Shown one piece after another: positions 53,657-61,510 of a DNA stretch of 64,000 nucleotides. The position numbers and the translations under genes were made by a program. Where the stretch lies: assembly GCF_030410375.1 (NCBI RefSeq), contig NZ_JAUHHE010000012.1, forward strand, positions 59,673 through 123,672, written 5' to 3'. The notes below the pieces were generated by a model that ran no database searches, was not told the origin of the DNA, and was given only the letters and a program-made list of their open reading frames with translations. The stretch is from Zwartia vadi. GTDB taxonomy: Bacteria; Pseudomonadota; Gammaproteobacteria; Burkholderiales; Burkholderiaceae_B. The stretch's first letter is position 1, and each line of letters starts with the position of its first letter.

Positions 53657-54838
53657 TTGAGACGGTCTGAACCTATTATCCCTTACGGTCGTCAAGACAT
53701 CTCACAAGCTGACATTGATGCGGTCGTAGAAGTTCTGCGCTCTGAGTTTCTGACACAAGGACCAAAAGTCCCGCTTTTTGAACAAAGTGTTTCAACATAC
53801 TGCGGTGCGAAATATGCGGTGGCCGTCAACAGTGCCACTTCGGCCTTACACATTGCCTGTATGGCACTTGAGGTGGGCCCTGGAGACTGGCTTTGGACTA
53901 GCCCTATTACGTTTGTTGCATCTGCTAATTGTGGACTGTATTGTGGTGCAAAAATTGATTTTGTTGACATCGACCCACGCACCTGCAACATGTGTCCTCA
54001 GGCACTTGAAAGCAAGTTATTGATTGCCGAACGTGAAGGTCGTCTACCCAAAGTGGTGGTGCCTGTGCACCTGTGTGGTCAGTCTGCGGATATGCGCGCG
54101 ATTCACTTACTTGCCCAACGCTTTGGCTTCAAGATTATCGAGGATGCCTCCCATGCGATCGGAGGCAAGTATCGGGGTGAGCCCGTCGGTAACTGCCGAT
54201 ATAGTGACATTACTGTCTTTAGTTTTCACCCTGTCAAGATCATCACGACCTGCGAAGGTGGTATGGCCATGACTAATAATCCCGAATTAGCGAGTCGGAT
54301 GAATCGACATCGCAGTCATGGGATTACCGGCGATGCGAATAAAATGCATGCCAGACCTGCAGACGAAATCTGGAACTATCAGCAGATTAGTCTGGGCTTT
54401 AATTATCGAATGACCGATGTACAGGCCGTTTTAGGCTTGAGCCAGATGACCCGACTAGACGAATTTGTGCGCCAACGTCAGGCTATCGCCAAACGTTATG
54501 ACTCAGCCTTGGCGGATCTGCCTTTAAAGACTCCATGGCAGCATCCTGATAGCTACTCTAGTTATCATTTATATCCGATTAGACTCAAGCTTGTTGACGG
54601 TGAGCTCACTCAGCGCAAAGCGTATGATGCGCTGCATGGACAAGGCATTCTCGTTAACCTGCACTACATTCCTGTCTACCGTCAGCCTTATTATGAAGCG
54701 ATGGGTTTCAAGCAAGGATATTGTCCAGAGTCAGAGCAATACTTTAGAGAAGCATTGAGTATTCCCATGTTCTCTGCGATGACGCCAGAGCAAGAAAATG
54801 ACGTTGTTCGCTGTCTGCGTGAAATGCTGGACGCATGA
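53657..54838 (+). CDS. pseC: UDP-4-amino-4,6-dideoxy-N-acetyl-beta-L-altrosamine transaminase
   Basis: A 393-residue PLP-dependent aminotransferase of the DegT/DnrJ/EryC1 family. Hallmarks are IPYGRQDISQADIDAV, NSATSALHIACMALEVGPGD, the DASHAIGGKYRG loop and Lys194 in SFHPVKIITTCEGG, which forms the aldimine. PseC aminates C4 of the 4-keto sugar in pseudaminic-acid synthesis. It starts with TTG, supported by GAGGAAG at 53643-53649 (spacing 7). It opens the plus-strand Pse operon and overlaps pseF by 4 bases. LegC-type enzymes are less likely given the PseF, G, H and I genes downstream. Sequence fragments are quoted in part. Confidence 0.94.
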   Translation: MRRSEPIIPYGRQDISQADIDAVVEVLRSEFLTQGPKVPLFEQSVSTYCGAKYAVAVNSATSALHIACMALEVGPGDWLWTSPITFVASANCGLYCGAKIDFVDIDPRTCNMCPQALESKLLIAEREGRLPKVVVPVHLCGQSADMRAIHLLAQRFGFKIIEDASHAIGGKYRGEPVGNCRYSDITVFSFHPVKIITTCEGGMAMTNNPELASRMNRHRSHGITGDANKMHARPADEIWNYQQISLGFNYRMTDVQAVLGLSQMTRLDEFVRQRQAIAKRYDSALADLPLKTPWQHPDSYSSYHLYPIRLKLVDGELTQRKAYDALHGQGILVNLHYIPVYRQPYYEAMGFKQGYCPESEQYFREALSIPMFSAMTPEQENDVVRCLREMLDA

Positions 54839-55533
54839 AGATCGCTGTGATTCCTGCCCGTGGCGGCAGCAAACGCATACCGCGGAAAAACATCAAATTT
54901 TTTTGTAATAAACCGATGATCGCCTGGTCGATCAAGGCCGCTCATGCTTCCGGGTTGTTTGATCATGTCGTCGTGTCAACCGATGATGCTGAGATCGCAG
55001 AAGTCGCAAAACTGTATGGAGCAGAGGTTCCGTTTATGCGTCCTGCTTCGCTTTCCGACGACCATACAGGAACCTCGCCGACGATCGCGCACGCGATCCA
55101 ATGGTATCGCGAGCAAGGCTATCAGCCAGACCCGGTTTGCTGCATTTATGCGACGGCCCCCTTTGTGATGGCCTCTGATCTGCAGACAGGTTTGCAGCGA
55201 CTGACGCAGACGGGGTCAGACTTTGTTTTTTCCGCCACGAGCTATGCTTTTCCTATTCAGCGCGCTATCAGATTAAACAGCAAGGATCGTGTTGAGATGT
55301 TTCAACCTGAGAGCTTTAGTACGCGCTCACAAGACTTGCCCGAGGCGCTTCATGATGCGGGCCAGTTTTACTGGGGCAGGGCAAGTGCATGGCTATCTGG
55401 GCAAGTGATCTTTGGTCCACAATCTTCGGTGGTACGCGTCCCTCGACACCGCGTCCAAGACATTGATACTTTTGAGGACTGGACACACGCGGAGTATCTG
55501 TTTCGCATCATGACTCAAGAGCGCGATCGTTGA
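54835..55533 (+). CDS. pseF: Pseudaminic acid cytidylyltransferase
   Basis: A 232-residue CMP-nonulosonate synthetase. The CTP-binding motif near the start is AVIPARGGSKRIPRKN, followed by STDDAEIAEVA and the RPASLSDDHTGTSPTIAHA loop; the end has HRVQDIDTFEDWTHAEYLF. These match PseF more closely than NeuA in length and in the IPRKN ending. It activates Pse to CMP-Pse in the cytoplasm. Its ATG overlaps the pseC stop (ATGA). Confidence 0.94.
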   Translation: MKIAVIPARGGSKRIPRKNIKFFCNKPMIAWSIKAAHASGLFDHVVVSTDDAEIAEVAKLYGAEVPFMRPASLSDDHTGTSPTIAHAIQWYREQGYQPDPVCCIYATAPFVMASDLQTGLQRLTQTGSDFVFSATSYAFPIQRAIRLNSKDRVEMFQPESFSTRSQDLPEALHDAGQFYWGRASAWLSGQVIFGPQSSVVRVPRHRVQDIDTFEDWTHAEYLFRIMTQERDR

Positions 55534-55574
55534 GACGCGAATAGTCAACATAGATTCATCAGTGGAGTGCAAGA

Positions 55575-56198
55575 ATGAGTTTTAAAACTGAGCAAGAAGC
55601 ATTTTGGGCCGGAGCATTCGGCACCGAATACATACAGCGCAATCAAGGTGATGCGTTGCTCGCCTCGAATCTCGATTTTTTCGCTAAGGCACTGCGCGCC
55701 ACGCGTCATGTGCGATCATGCATCGAGTTTGGCGCCAATATCGGAATGAATTTAAAGGCGCTCAAGTTGCTGCATCCAACCCAAGAGCAGCACGGGATTG
55801 AAATTAATGCCGAGGCTGCGCGTGAGCTCTCAAAAGTGATTCCAGCCGCGCATGTTCATCAAACTTCAATTTTAGATTTTGAGCCCACTCAAACCTGGAA
55901 CTTGGTTCTCATCAAGGGTGTACTCATTCACATGAACCCGGACGTGTTGAATCAGGTGTATGACAAGCTTGTGGCGTCAACGGATCGTTACTTGATGGTT
56001 GCGGAGTATTACAACCCGGCACCGGTTGCGATTCCTTATCGTGGACACACCGATCGACTGTTCAAGCGGGACTTTGCAGGCGAAATCATGGAGCGTTACC
56101 CACACATGGCGCTGATTGACTATGGTTTTGCATATCGACGTGATCCTAATTTTCCACAGGACGATATCACTTGGTTTTTGATGGAAAAGCGAGGTTGA
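55575..56198 (+). CDS. Pseudaminic acid biosynthesis-associated methylase
   Basis: A 207-residue class I SAM-dependent methyltransferase. It opens with TEQEAFWAGAFGTEYIQRNQG and has CIEFGANIGMNLKAL as the SAM loop, the signature of the methylase family named for its occurrence in Pse loci. The site of methylation is not known. It lies between pseF and the amidation genes, 41 bases after pseF, with its stop one base before the wbuX-like start. This suggests the Pse made here carries a methyl group or a methylated substituent. Confidence 0.88.
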   Translation: MSFKTEQEAFWAGAFGTEYIQRNQGDALLASNLDFFAKALRATRHVRSCIEFGANIGMNLKALKLLHPTQEQHGIEINAEAARELSKVIPAAHVHQTSILDFEPTQTWNLVLIKGVLIHMNPDVLNQVYDKLVASTDRYLMVAEYYNPAPVAIPYRGHTDRLFKRDFAGEIMERYPHMALIDYGFAYRRDPNFPQDDITWFLMEKRG

Positions 56199-56199
56199 T

Positions 56200-57351
56200 A
56201 TGCTGACATATTGCAAACACTGTGTGATGCCGGATACCAAGCCCGACTTGTTTCTCGATGATGCGGGTATTTGTAACGCTTGCCGTAGTTACGAAAAGCG
56301 CAAGGAAGTTGATTGGGAGGCTCGCCATGCGGAGCTCCTTCAGTTGCTTGAGAAATACCGTCGTCCAAACGGCAGCCATTGGGACTGCATTGTGCCAGTC
56401 AGTGGCGGGAAAGATAGTACGTATCAAGTCGTCCGAATGTTGCAGCTGGGGCTTAATCCCTTGTGCGTAACTTCAACGACCTGCGACTTGTCCGAACTCG
56501 GTCGACAAAATATTGAAAATATTAAAAGTCTGGGCGTTGACTATGTAGAGATCTCGCCTAACCCAAAGATTCGTGCCAAACTCAACCGAATTGGCTTGAC
56601 TCAGGTCGGGGACATCTCTTGGCCAGAGCATGTGGGTATTTTTACCATCCCTGTGCGTGCCGCGGTGCAATTCAATATTCCGTTGATTGTGTGGGGTGAA
56701 AACTCTCAAAATGAATATGGCGGTCCTGCAGCCGCTGCTGAAAACAGCGTGTTGAATCGACGTTGGCTTGAGGAGTTTGGCGGTCTATTGGGCATGCGTG
56801 TCTCTGATCTGATCGGTATAGAAGGTATTGAGGCTAAACACCTGCTTTGTTATACCTACCCCAGTGACGAAGAGCTCTCTCGGGTGGGCGTGACCGGACT
56901 TTTTCTCGGTCACTACTTGCCCTGGGATGGTTTGGCCAACACATTGATTGCGCAGGCGAATGGCTTTAAAACCTACGACAAAGTTGTAGAAGGCTCGATG
57001 GTGAATTATGAAAACCTGGACAATCACCAGACAGGTATTCATGACTATTTCAAATACCTCAAGTTTGGTTTTGGTCGAGCGACTGATCTGGCTTGTCTGC
57101 ACATTCGACGTGGCAGGATTACGCGGCAGGACGGACTCGAGGCCGTCAAACGTTTGGATGGAAAGTTTCCGTGGGAATATCTCGGCAAATCTCTCAAAGA
57201 CATCTTGCAGCCACTGGATATGAGCGTTGATGAGTTTGTTCGCTTATGCGACAAGTTCACCAATAAAAAGATTTTCAAGCGCGATACAAGTGGTGCGCTA
57301 CAGAAAGATCGTGATGGCAATCTAACTAAGATCAACGACGACAACATATGA
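56200..57351 (+). CDS. wbuX: N-acetyl sugar amidotransferase (WbuX/WbpG/PseA family)
   Basis: A 383-residue ATP-dependent synthetase. Four cysteines (5, 8, 25, 28) form a zinc-finger-like N-terminus, and SGGKDS at 68-73 is the ATP-pyrophosphatase P-loop. Further hallmarks are STTCDLSELGRQNIENI and GENSQNEYGGP. Members convert an N-acetyl group of a sugar to an acetamidino group using ammonia. Pseudomonas WbpG acts on a mannuronic-acid derivative; Campylobacter PseA acts on pseudaminic acid. Within this Pse operon the PseA-like role is favoured. The gene overlaps the wbuY-like glutaminase by 4 bases. Confidence 0.9.
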   Translation: MLTYCKHCVMPDTKPDLFLDDAGICNACRSYEKRKEVDWEARHAELLQLLEKYRRPNGSHWDCIVPVSGGKDSTYQVVRMLQLGLNPLCVTSTTCDLSELGRQNIENIKSLGVDYVEISPNPKIRAKLNRIGLTQVGDISWPEHVGIFTIPVRAAVQFNIPLIVWGENSQNEYGGPAAAAENSVLNRRWLEEFGGLLGMRVSDLIGIEGIEAKHLLCYTYPSDEELSRVGVTGLFLGHYLPWDGLANTLIAQANGFKTYDKVVEGSMVNYENLDNHQTGIHDYFKYLKFGFGRATDLACLHIRRGRITRQDGLEAVKRLDGKFPWEYLGKSLKDILQPLDMSVDEFVRLCDKFTNKKIFKRDTSGALQKDRDGNLTKINDDNI

Positions 57352-57992
57352 AAGTTGGGGTGATTGATTACGGGGTGGGTAATCTAGGATCGGTGATGCG
57401 CGCGCTCGAAGAGTTACAGATTCACCCTGTCCTAGCCACACGTACCAAAGATCTCGGCACCGTGGACCGCTTGATATTGCCCGGTGTTGGTAACTTTGCG
57501 GATTGCGCCAGGCTTTTAAAAGAAGGTCTATGGTTTGAGGCCTTGCGCGATGAAGTGATGGGTAACAACAAGCCCTTATTAGGTGTTTGCGTTGGCATGC
57601 AGTTGTTAGCCTCTTGCAGTACTGAGGGGGCATCAGATGATGCGCCTGAGGGTACGCCGGGCTTAGGATTCATTCCTGGTCGCGTGGTGCATTTGGGTAG
57701 TTTGGGTTGTACCTTGCGTATTCCCCATGTGGGCTGGAATGCTGTGACGCCTTGTGATGCCAACGCCAGTCTTTTTGAAAACATCCCAGCAGAGACTGAT
57801 TTTTATTTTGTGCATAGTTATGCATTTGTGCCAGATAACCCAGCGCATATTTTAGCGACGACGGATTATGGTGGCTCGATTACAGCCGCGGTCCAATGCG
57901 GTCATCTTTGGGGGACGCAGTTTCATCCAGAAAAAAGCTCACGCGCAGGTTTTCGATTGTTGCGTAATTTTATCGAGGGACGTGCATGCTAA
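57348..57992 (+). CDS. wbuY: HisH-like glutaminase of sugar amidation (WbuY)
   Basis: A 214-residue class I glutamine amidotransferase. The catalytic triad is visible: Cys81 in LLGVCVGMQLLA, and His193 with Glu195 in FHPEKSS. HisH normally releases ammonia for imidazole glycerol phosphate synthesis; copies beside a WbuX-type enzyme feed ammonia to sugar amidation instead. It sits between wbuX and the HisF-like gene and overlaps both, as in WbpG-HisH2-HisF2 loci. No other histidine genes are in the window. Confidence 0.9.
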   Translation: MKVGVIDYGVGNLGSVMRALEELQIHPVLATRTKDLGTVDRLILPGVGNFADCARLLKEGLWFEALRDEVMGNNKPLLGVCVGMQLLASCSTEGASDDAPEGTPGLGFIPGRVVHLGSLGCTLRIPHVGWNAVTPCDANASLFENIPAETDFYFVHSYAFVPDNPAHILATTDYGGSITAAVQCGHLWGTQFHPEKSSRAGFRLLRNFIEGRAC

Positions 57993-58771
57993 AAGTACGC
58001 GTGATTCCCACCCTGCTGTGGAAACAGTTTGGTCTCGTCAAAGGCGTCGGCTTTGAAAGCTGGCGTCGTGTCGGACCGGTATTGCCCGCGATCAAAGTGT
58101 ATAACCAGCGGGAGGTGGATGAGCTGATACTTGTGGATATTTTGGCGCACACATCGACAGATGATCCGGATTTTGAGTCGATTGATGAGTTCGGTCAAGA
58201 TTGTTTTGTACCCTTGACCGTTGGTGGAGGCATCACCCGCATCGAACAAGTCCAAAGACTGCTTCGTGCCGGCGCTGACAAGGTCAGTGTCAATACTGCC
58301 GCTTTTGAACAACCACAATTAATCACCGAAATAGCCAAGCGCCATGGCGCACAATGTGTTGTGGCAAGCATAGATGTCCGCGCGGAGCCTCACGGTCGTT
58401 GGCAATGTTTTAGTCATGCCGGCACTCGGCCGACGGACCGGGACGTGTGTGACTGGGCGAGAGAGATGGAGGATCGCGGTGCAGGCGAAATTTTAGTCAC
58501 GTCCATTGAGCGAGACGGGACCATGCAGGGCTACGATCTCGCGCTCATTGAGACTGTGACCGCGGCAGTCAAAATCCCCGTGATTGCTTCGGGTGGTGCG
58601 GGTAACTATCAGCACATGGTCGATGCGGTCAAACAGGCGGGGGCCTCAGCGGTTGCGGCAGCAAGTATATTCCACTTTACTGAAAACACCCCTGCAGGAG
58701 CCAAGGCTGCATTGGCGGCGGCCGATGTGCCTGTTCGCAAACCCTTTGTGGGCGGGCTTGAGTCAAGATGA
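57986..58771 (+). CDS. wbuZ: HisF-like sugar-amidation protein (WbuZ)
   Basis: A 261-residue TIM-barrel protein of the HisF fold. The opening RVIPTLLWKQFGLVKG differs from true HisF: the catalytic Asp11 is replaced by Leu11, while Asp130 (ASIDVRAE) is kept. This substitution is characteristic of the glycosyl-amidation-associated WbuZ group. It probably forms an ammonia channel with the HisH-like partner and hands ammonia to the WbuX-type enzyme. It overlaps wbuY by 7 bases and pseG by 4 bases. Confidence 0.9.
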   Translation: MLKVRVIPTLLWKQFGLVKGVGFESWRRVGPVLPAIKVYNQREVDELILVDILAHTSTDDPDFESIDEFGQDCFVPLTVGGGITRIEQVQRLLRAGADKVSVNTAAFEQPQLITEIAKRHGAQCVVASIDVRAEPHGRWQCFSHAGTRPTDRDVCDWAREMEDRGAGEILVTSIERDGTMQGYDLALIETVTAAVKIPVIASGGAGNYQHMVDAVKQAGASAVAAASIFHFTENTPAGAKAALAAADVPVRKPFVGGLESR

Positions 58772-59898
58772 CACTGGGATTTTGCTTTCGCGTCGATGCC
58801 TCTTTACACATCGGTACGGGTCACCTCATGCGTTGCGTGACGCTCGCCGAGGCCCTGAGACAGCACGGCGCACACTGCCATTTTATTTGCCGTAACCATC
58901 CAGGTCACTTGTTAGAGTTTGTTCGTCAATGCGGCTTTACGTTGACTGCGCTCTCAACAGAGCCTTTGATTTCGACCGTTGCGCGAGGTGTGGACGAAGA
59001 CCCTTCCGCGCCTGTGCATGCAGAGTGGCTCGGTTGCCGTTGGGAAACCGATGCAGAGCAAACGCGTGAGGTGTTGAGCGCGATTGAGCCGGACTGGCTC
59101 GTGGTTGATCATTACGCGCTCGATCATCGTTGGGAACAAGCATTACAGTCACACTATCGAAAACTGATGGTGATTGACGACCTTGCGGATCGCCCTCATC
59201 AATGCGATCTTTTAATCGACCAAAACTTAGGGCGACAAGCCGCAGACTATAAAAATCTAGTGCCTTCCGATTGCAAGGTGCTTGCGGGACCCCGCTATGC
59301 GCTTTTACGACCAGAGTTTTCTGCGTTGCGCGCCTATAGTTTGCAGCGTCGTCTGCAGCGTCGCCAGCAGCCTGTCCTGAGGAATATCCTTATCACGATG
59401 GGCGGAGTAGACAAACCCAATGCGACGAGCTTAGTACTTCAGACTCTTAAACACTGTAAATTTCCGGAAGACTGTCGCATCAGCGTGATCATGGGGCAGC
59501 AGGCGCCTTGGCTTTTACAGGTTCAAGCCTTGGCTCAACAAATTCCATGGCCGACTGAAGTGCTTGTGAATATCAATGACATGGCCCAGCGCATGGCTAA
59601 TAGTGATTTGGCAATTGGCGCTGCGGGCGGTACCTCTTGGGAGCGCTGTTGTTTGGGTTTGCCTGCCATGATGATTGTCCTTGCGGATAATCAAGAGCGT
59701 GGTGCGCATGCTTTACAACAGGCGAAAGCTGCTTATTTAATAGGAAGGCTCGAGGAGGTGGAGATGAAGCTGCCGATCGCAATCAATGCACTTTTATCTT
59801 CAGAGAGGTTGCATGATATGAGTCATGCTGCCGCGGAGCTCACCGATGGGCTGGGCGTTGATAGAGTGTTGACGGCGATGCGAGCGTGCGATGACTGA
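58768..59898 (+). CDS. pseG: UDP-2,4-diacetamido-2,4,6-trideoxy-beta-L-altropyranose hydrolase
   Basis: A 376-residue GT-B-fold nucleotidase that removes UDP from the Pse precursor. The signature FRVDASLHIGTGHLMRC near the start contains the catalytic His19 region; the C-terminal domain has TMGGVDKPNATSLVLQTL and ADLAIGAAGGTSWERCCLGLP-like residues (SDLAIGAAGGTSWERC). Length is slightly above the usual. Its stop lies 8 bases inside the pseH gene, so the two are translationally coupled. Confidence 0.94.
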   Translation: MTLGFCFRVDASLHIGTGHLMRCVTLAEALRQHGAHCHFICRNHPGHLLEFVRQCGFTLTALSTEPLISTVARGVDEDPSAPVHAEWLGCRWETDAEQTREVLSAIEPDWLVVDHYALDHRWEQALQSHYRKLMVIDDLADRPHQCDLLIDQNLGRQAADYKNLVPSDCKVLAGPRYALLRPEFSALRAYSLQRRLQRRQQPVLRNILITMGGVDKPNATSLVLQTLKHCKFPEDCRISVIMGQQAPWLLQVQALAQQIPWPTEVLVNINDMAQRMANSDLAIGAAGGTSWERCCLGLPAMMIVLADNQERGAHALQQAKAAYLIGRLEEVEMKLPIAINALLSSERLHDMSHAAAELTDGLGVDRVLTAMRACDD

Positions 59899-60412
59899 GC
59901 GAGACATCCGTGTATCTAGAGTTCGACCTTTGGCTTTCGCTGATTTAGAGCGTGTGCTCGCTTGGCGAAACCACTCGGAAGTCCGGCGATACATGTACAC
60001 TCAACATGAAATCTCCTTGGAGGAGCATCTTCGTTGGTTTGAGCGCGTCCAAGAGGATCCACGCAAACATGTCTTGATTTACGAAGTCGACCATTTACCT
60101 CTTGGTTTTGTTCATTTCAGTGAGCTCGGAAATAGCAAAGTGGCTGACTGGGGCTACTATGCTGCACCCGATGCCCCAAAAGGTACGGGCCGCGCACTGG
60201 GACAAGCGGCACTAGATTATGCTTTTAAAGAGATCAAACTCTACAAAGTATGTGGTCAGGCTATAGGCTTTAATGAGCGCTCTATCCGGTTTCATCAAGC
60301 ACTTGGCTTTCAACAAGAAGGCATTTTAAGAGACCAGCATTTTGACCGTGAGCGTTACCATGATGTCGTGTGTTTTGGTTTATTACGCCACGAGTGGCTG
60401 ACCAAGCCTTGA
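59891..60412 (+). CDS. pseH: UDP-4-amino-sugar N-acetyltransferase (GNAT)
   Basis: A 173-residue GNAT acetyltransferase that acetylates the 4-amino group using acetyl-CoA. The fold is visible in DLERVLAWRNHSEVRRYMYT, the LGFVHFSEL strand, the pyrophosphate loop region PKGTGRALGQAALDYAF and FNERSIRFHQALGFQQEG. Its place between pseG and pseI fits PseH, although in the pathway its step precedes that of PseG. It overlaps pseG by 8 bases and is followed by pseI after 16 bases. Motif quotations are partial. Confidence 0.92.
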   Translation: MTERDIRVSRVRPLAFADLERVLAWRNHSEVRRYMYTQHEISLEEHLRWFERVQEDPRKHVLIYEVDHLPLGFVHFSELGNSKVADWGYYAAPDAPKGTGRALGQAALDYAFKEIKLYKVCGQAIGFNERSIRFHQALGFQQEGILRDQHFDRERYHDVVCFGLLRHEWLTKP

Positions 60413-60428
60413 GCAATAGGGAACATCT

Positions 60429-61484
60429 ATGTCAAATCATCCGAGTATCACTATCGCCGGCCGACGTATCTCCATCGACCAGCCTCCCTATGTCATTGCT
60501 GAAATGTCTGCGAACCATAATGGAAGCATCGACAATGCATTAAAAATTATCACTGCGGCTAAACAAGCTGGCGCAGATGCGGTCAAGCTTCAGACTTATC
60601 GTCCCGATACGATTACGCTTAATAGTGACACCGAAGATTTTCGTATTCATGGCGGTCTATGGAATGGTCGCACGCTCTATGACCTCTATGAAGAAGCCCA
60701 TATGCCTTGGGAATGGCACGCTCCGCTTTTTGAGCATGCCCGTCAACAAAACATCACCATTTTTAGCTCACCTTTTGACAAGACCGCGGTTGATTTTCTC
60801 GAGGACCTCAACGCACCTGCTTATAAGATTGCTTCATTTGAGGCAATTGATCTTCCGTTGATCAAGTACGTCGCCAGTACCGGCAAGCCTATGATCATTT
60901 CGACTGGGATGGCGAATGCACAAGAAATTCAAGAGGCGATCGATGCTGCGCACGAGGGGGGCTGTCAGGCGCTCGCGATATTACATTGCGTGAGTGGTTA
61001 TCCGACGCCTGCAGAGGAGTACAGCCTGAGAACGATTCCTGATTTAATCCAACGTTTTGGACTTGTGACAGGACTCTCGGATCACACGATTGACAATACA
61101 ACTGCGATTACGAGCGTTGCCTTGGGGGCGTCTATTATTGAAAAGCACTTTACGCTGAATCGTCAAGGGGGCGGACCTGATGACAGCTTTTCCTTGGAGC
61201 CCGCAGAGCTCGCGGCGCTCTGCAAGGACTGCAACACGGCATGGGCCGCACTCGGAAAGGTGGACTACAGCCTTAAATCAAGCGAGTCAGGCAATGTGAA
61301 ATTCAGACGTTCGCTTTATTTCGTAAAAAATTTAAAAGCTGGGGACGTGATTACTGAAGATGCTGTCAGGAGTGTCAGGCCGGGATTTGGCTTGGCCCCA
61401 AAATATTTCTCGGATATTTTAGGCAAAAGAGTAAAAGTAGATATTGATTTAAATACTCCTATATCTTTAAAAGACATAGACTAA
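60429..61484 (+). CDS. pseI: Pseudaminic acid synthase
   Basis: A 351-residue NeuB-family enzyme that condenses 6-deoxy-AltdiNAc with phosphoenolpyruvate to give pseudaminic acid. The TIM-barrel domain has YVIAEMSANHNGS, KLQTYRPDTITLNS, SPFDKTAVDFLEDLNAPAYK and EKHFTLNRQGGGPDDSFSLEP. A C-terminal SAF (antifreeze-like) domain follows from about residue 285 (RRSLYFVKNLKAGDVITEDAV). The EMSANHNGS form and lack of NeuB-specific residues point to PseI. It is the last biosynthetic gene of the operon; the next two genes are probably for transfer and modification. Confidence 0.94.
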   Translation: MSNHPSITIAGRRISIDQPPYVIAEMSANHNGSIDNALKIITAAKQAGADAVKLQTYRPDTITLNSDTEDFRIHGGLWNGRTLYDLYEEAHMPWEWHAPLFEHARQQNITIFSSPFDKTAVDFLEDLNAPAYKIASFEAIDLPLIKYVASTGKPMIISTGMANAQEIQEAIDAAHEGGCQALAILHCVSGYPTPAEEYSLRTIPDLIQRFGLVTGLSDHTIDNTTAITSVALGASIIEKHFTLNRQGGGPDDSFSLEPAELAALCKDCNTAWAALGKVDYSLKSSESGNVKFRRSLYFVKNLKAGDVITEDAVRSVRPGFGLAPKYFSDILGKRVKVDIDLNTPISLKDID

Positions 61485-61510
61485 CAAGACATCATTGGAA
61501 ATACGCCTAC

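Noticed and set aside
57348..58771. HisH/HisF pair as part of histidine biosynthesis
   Set aside because: No other his genes are near, HisF lacks Asp11, and a sugar amidotransferase is directly upstream.
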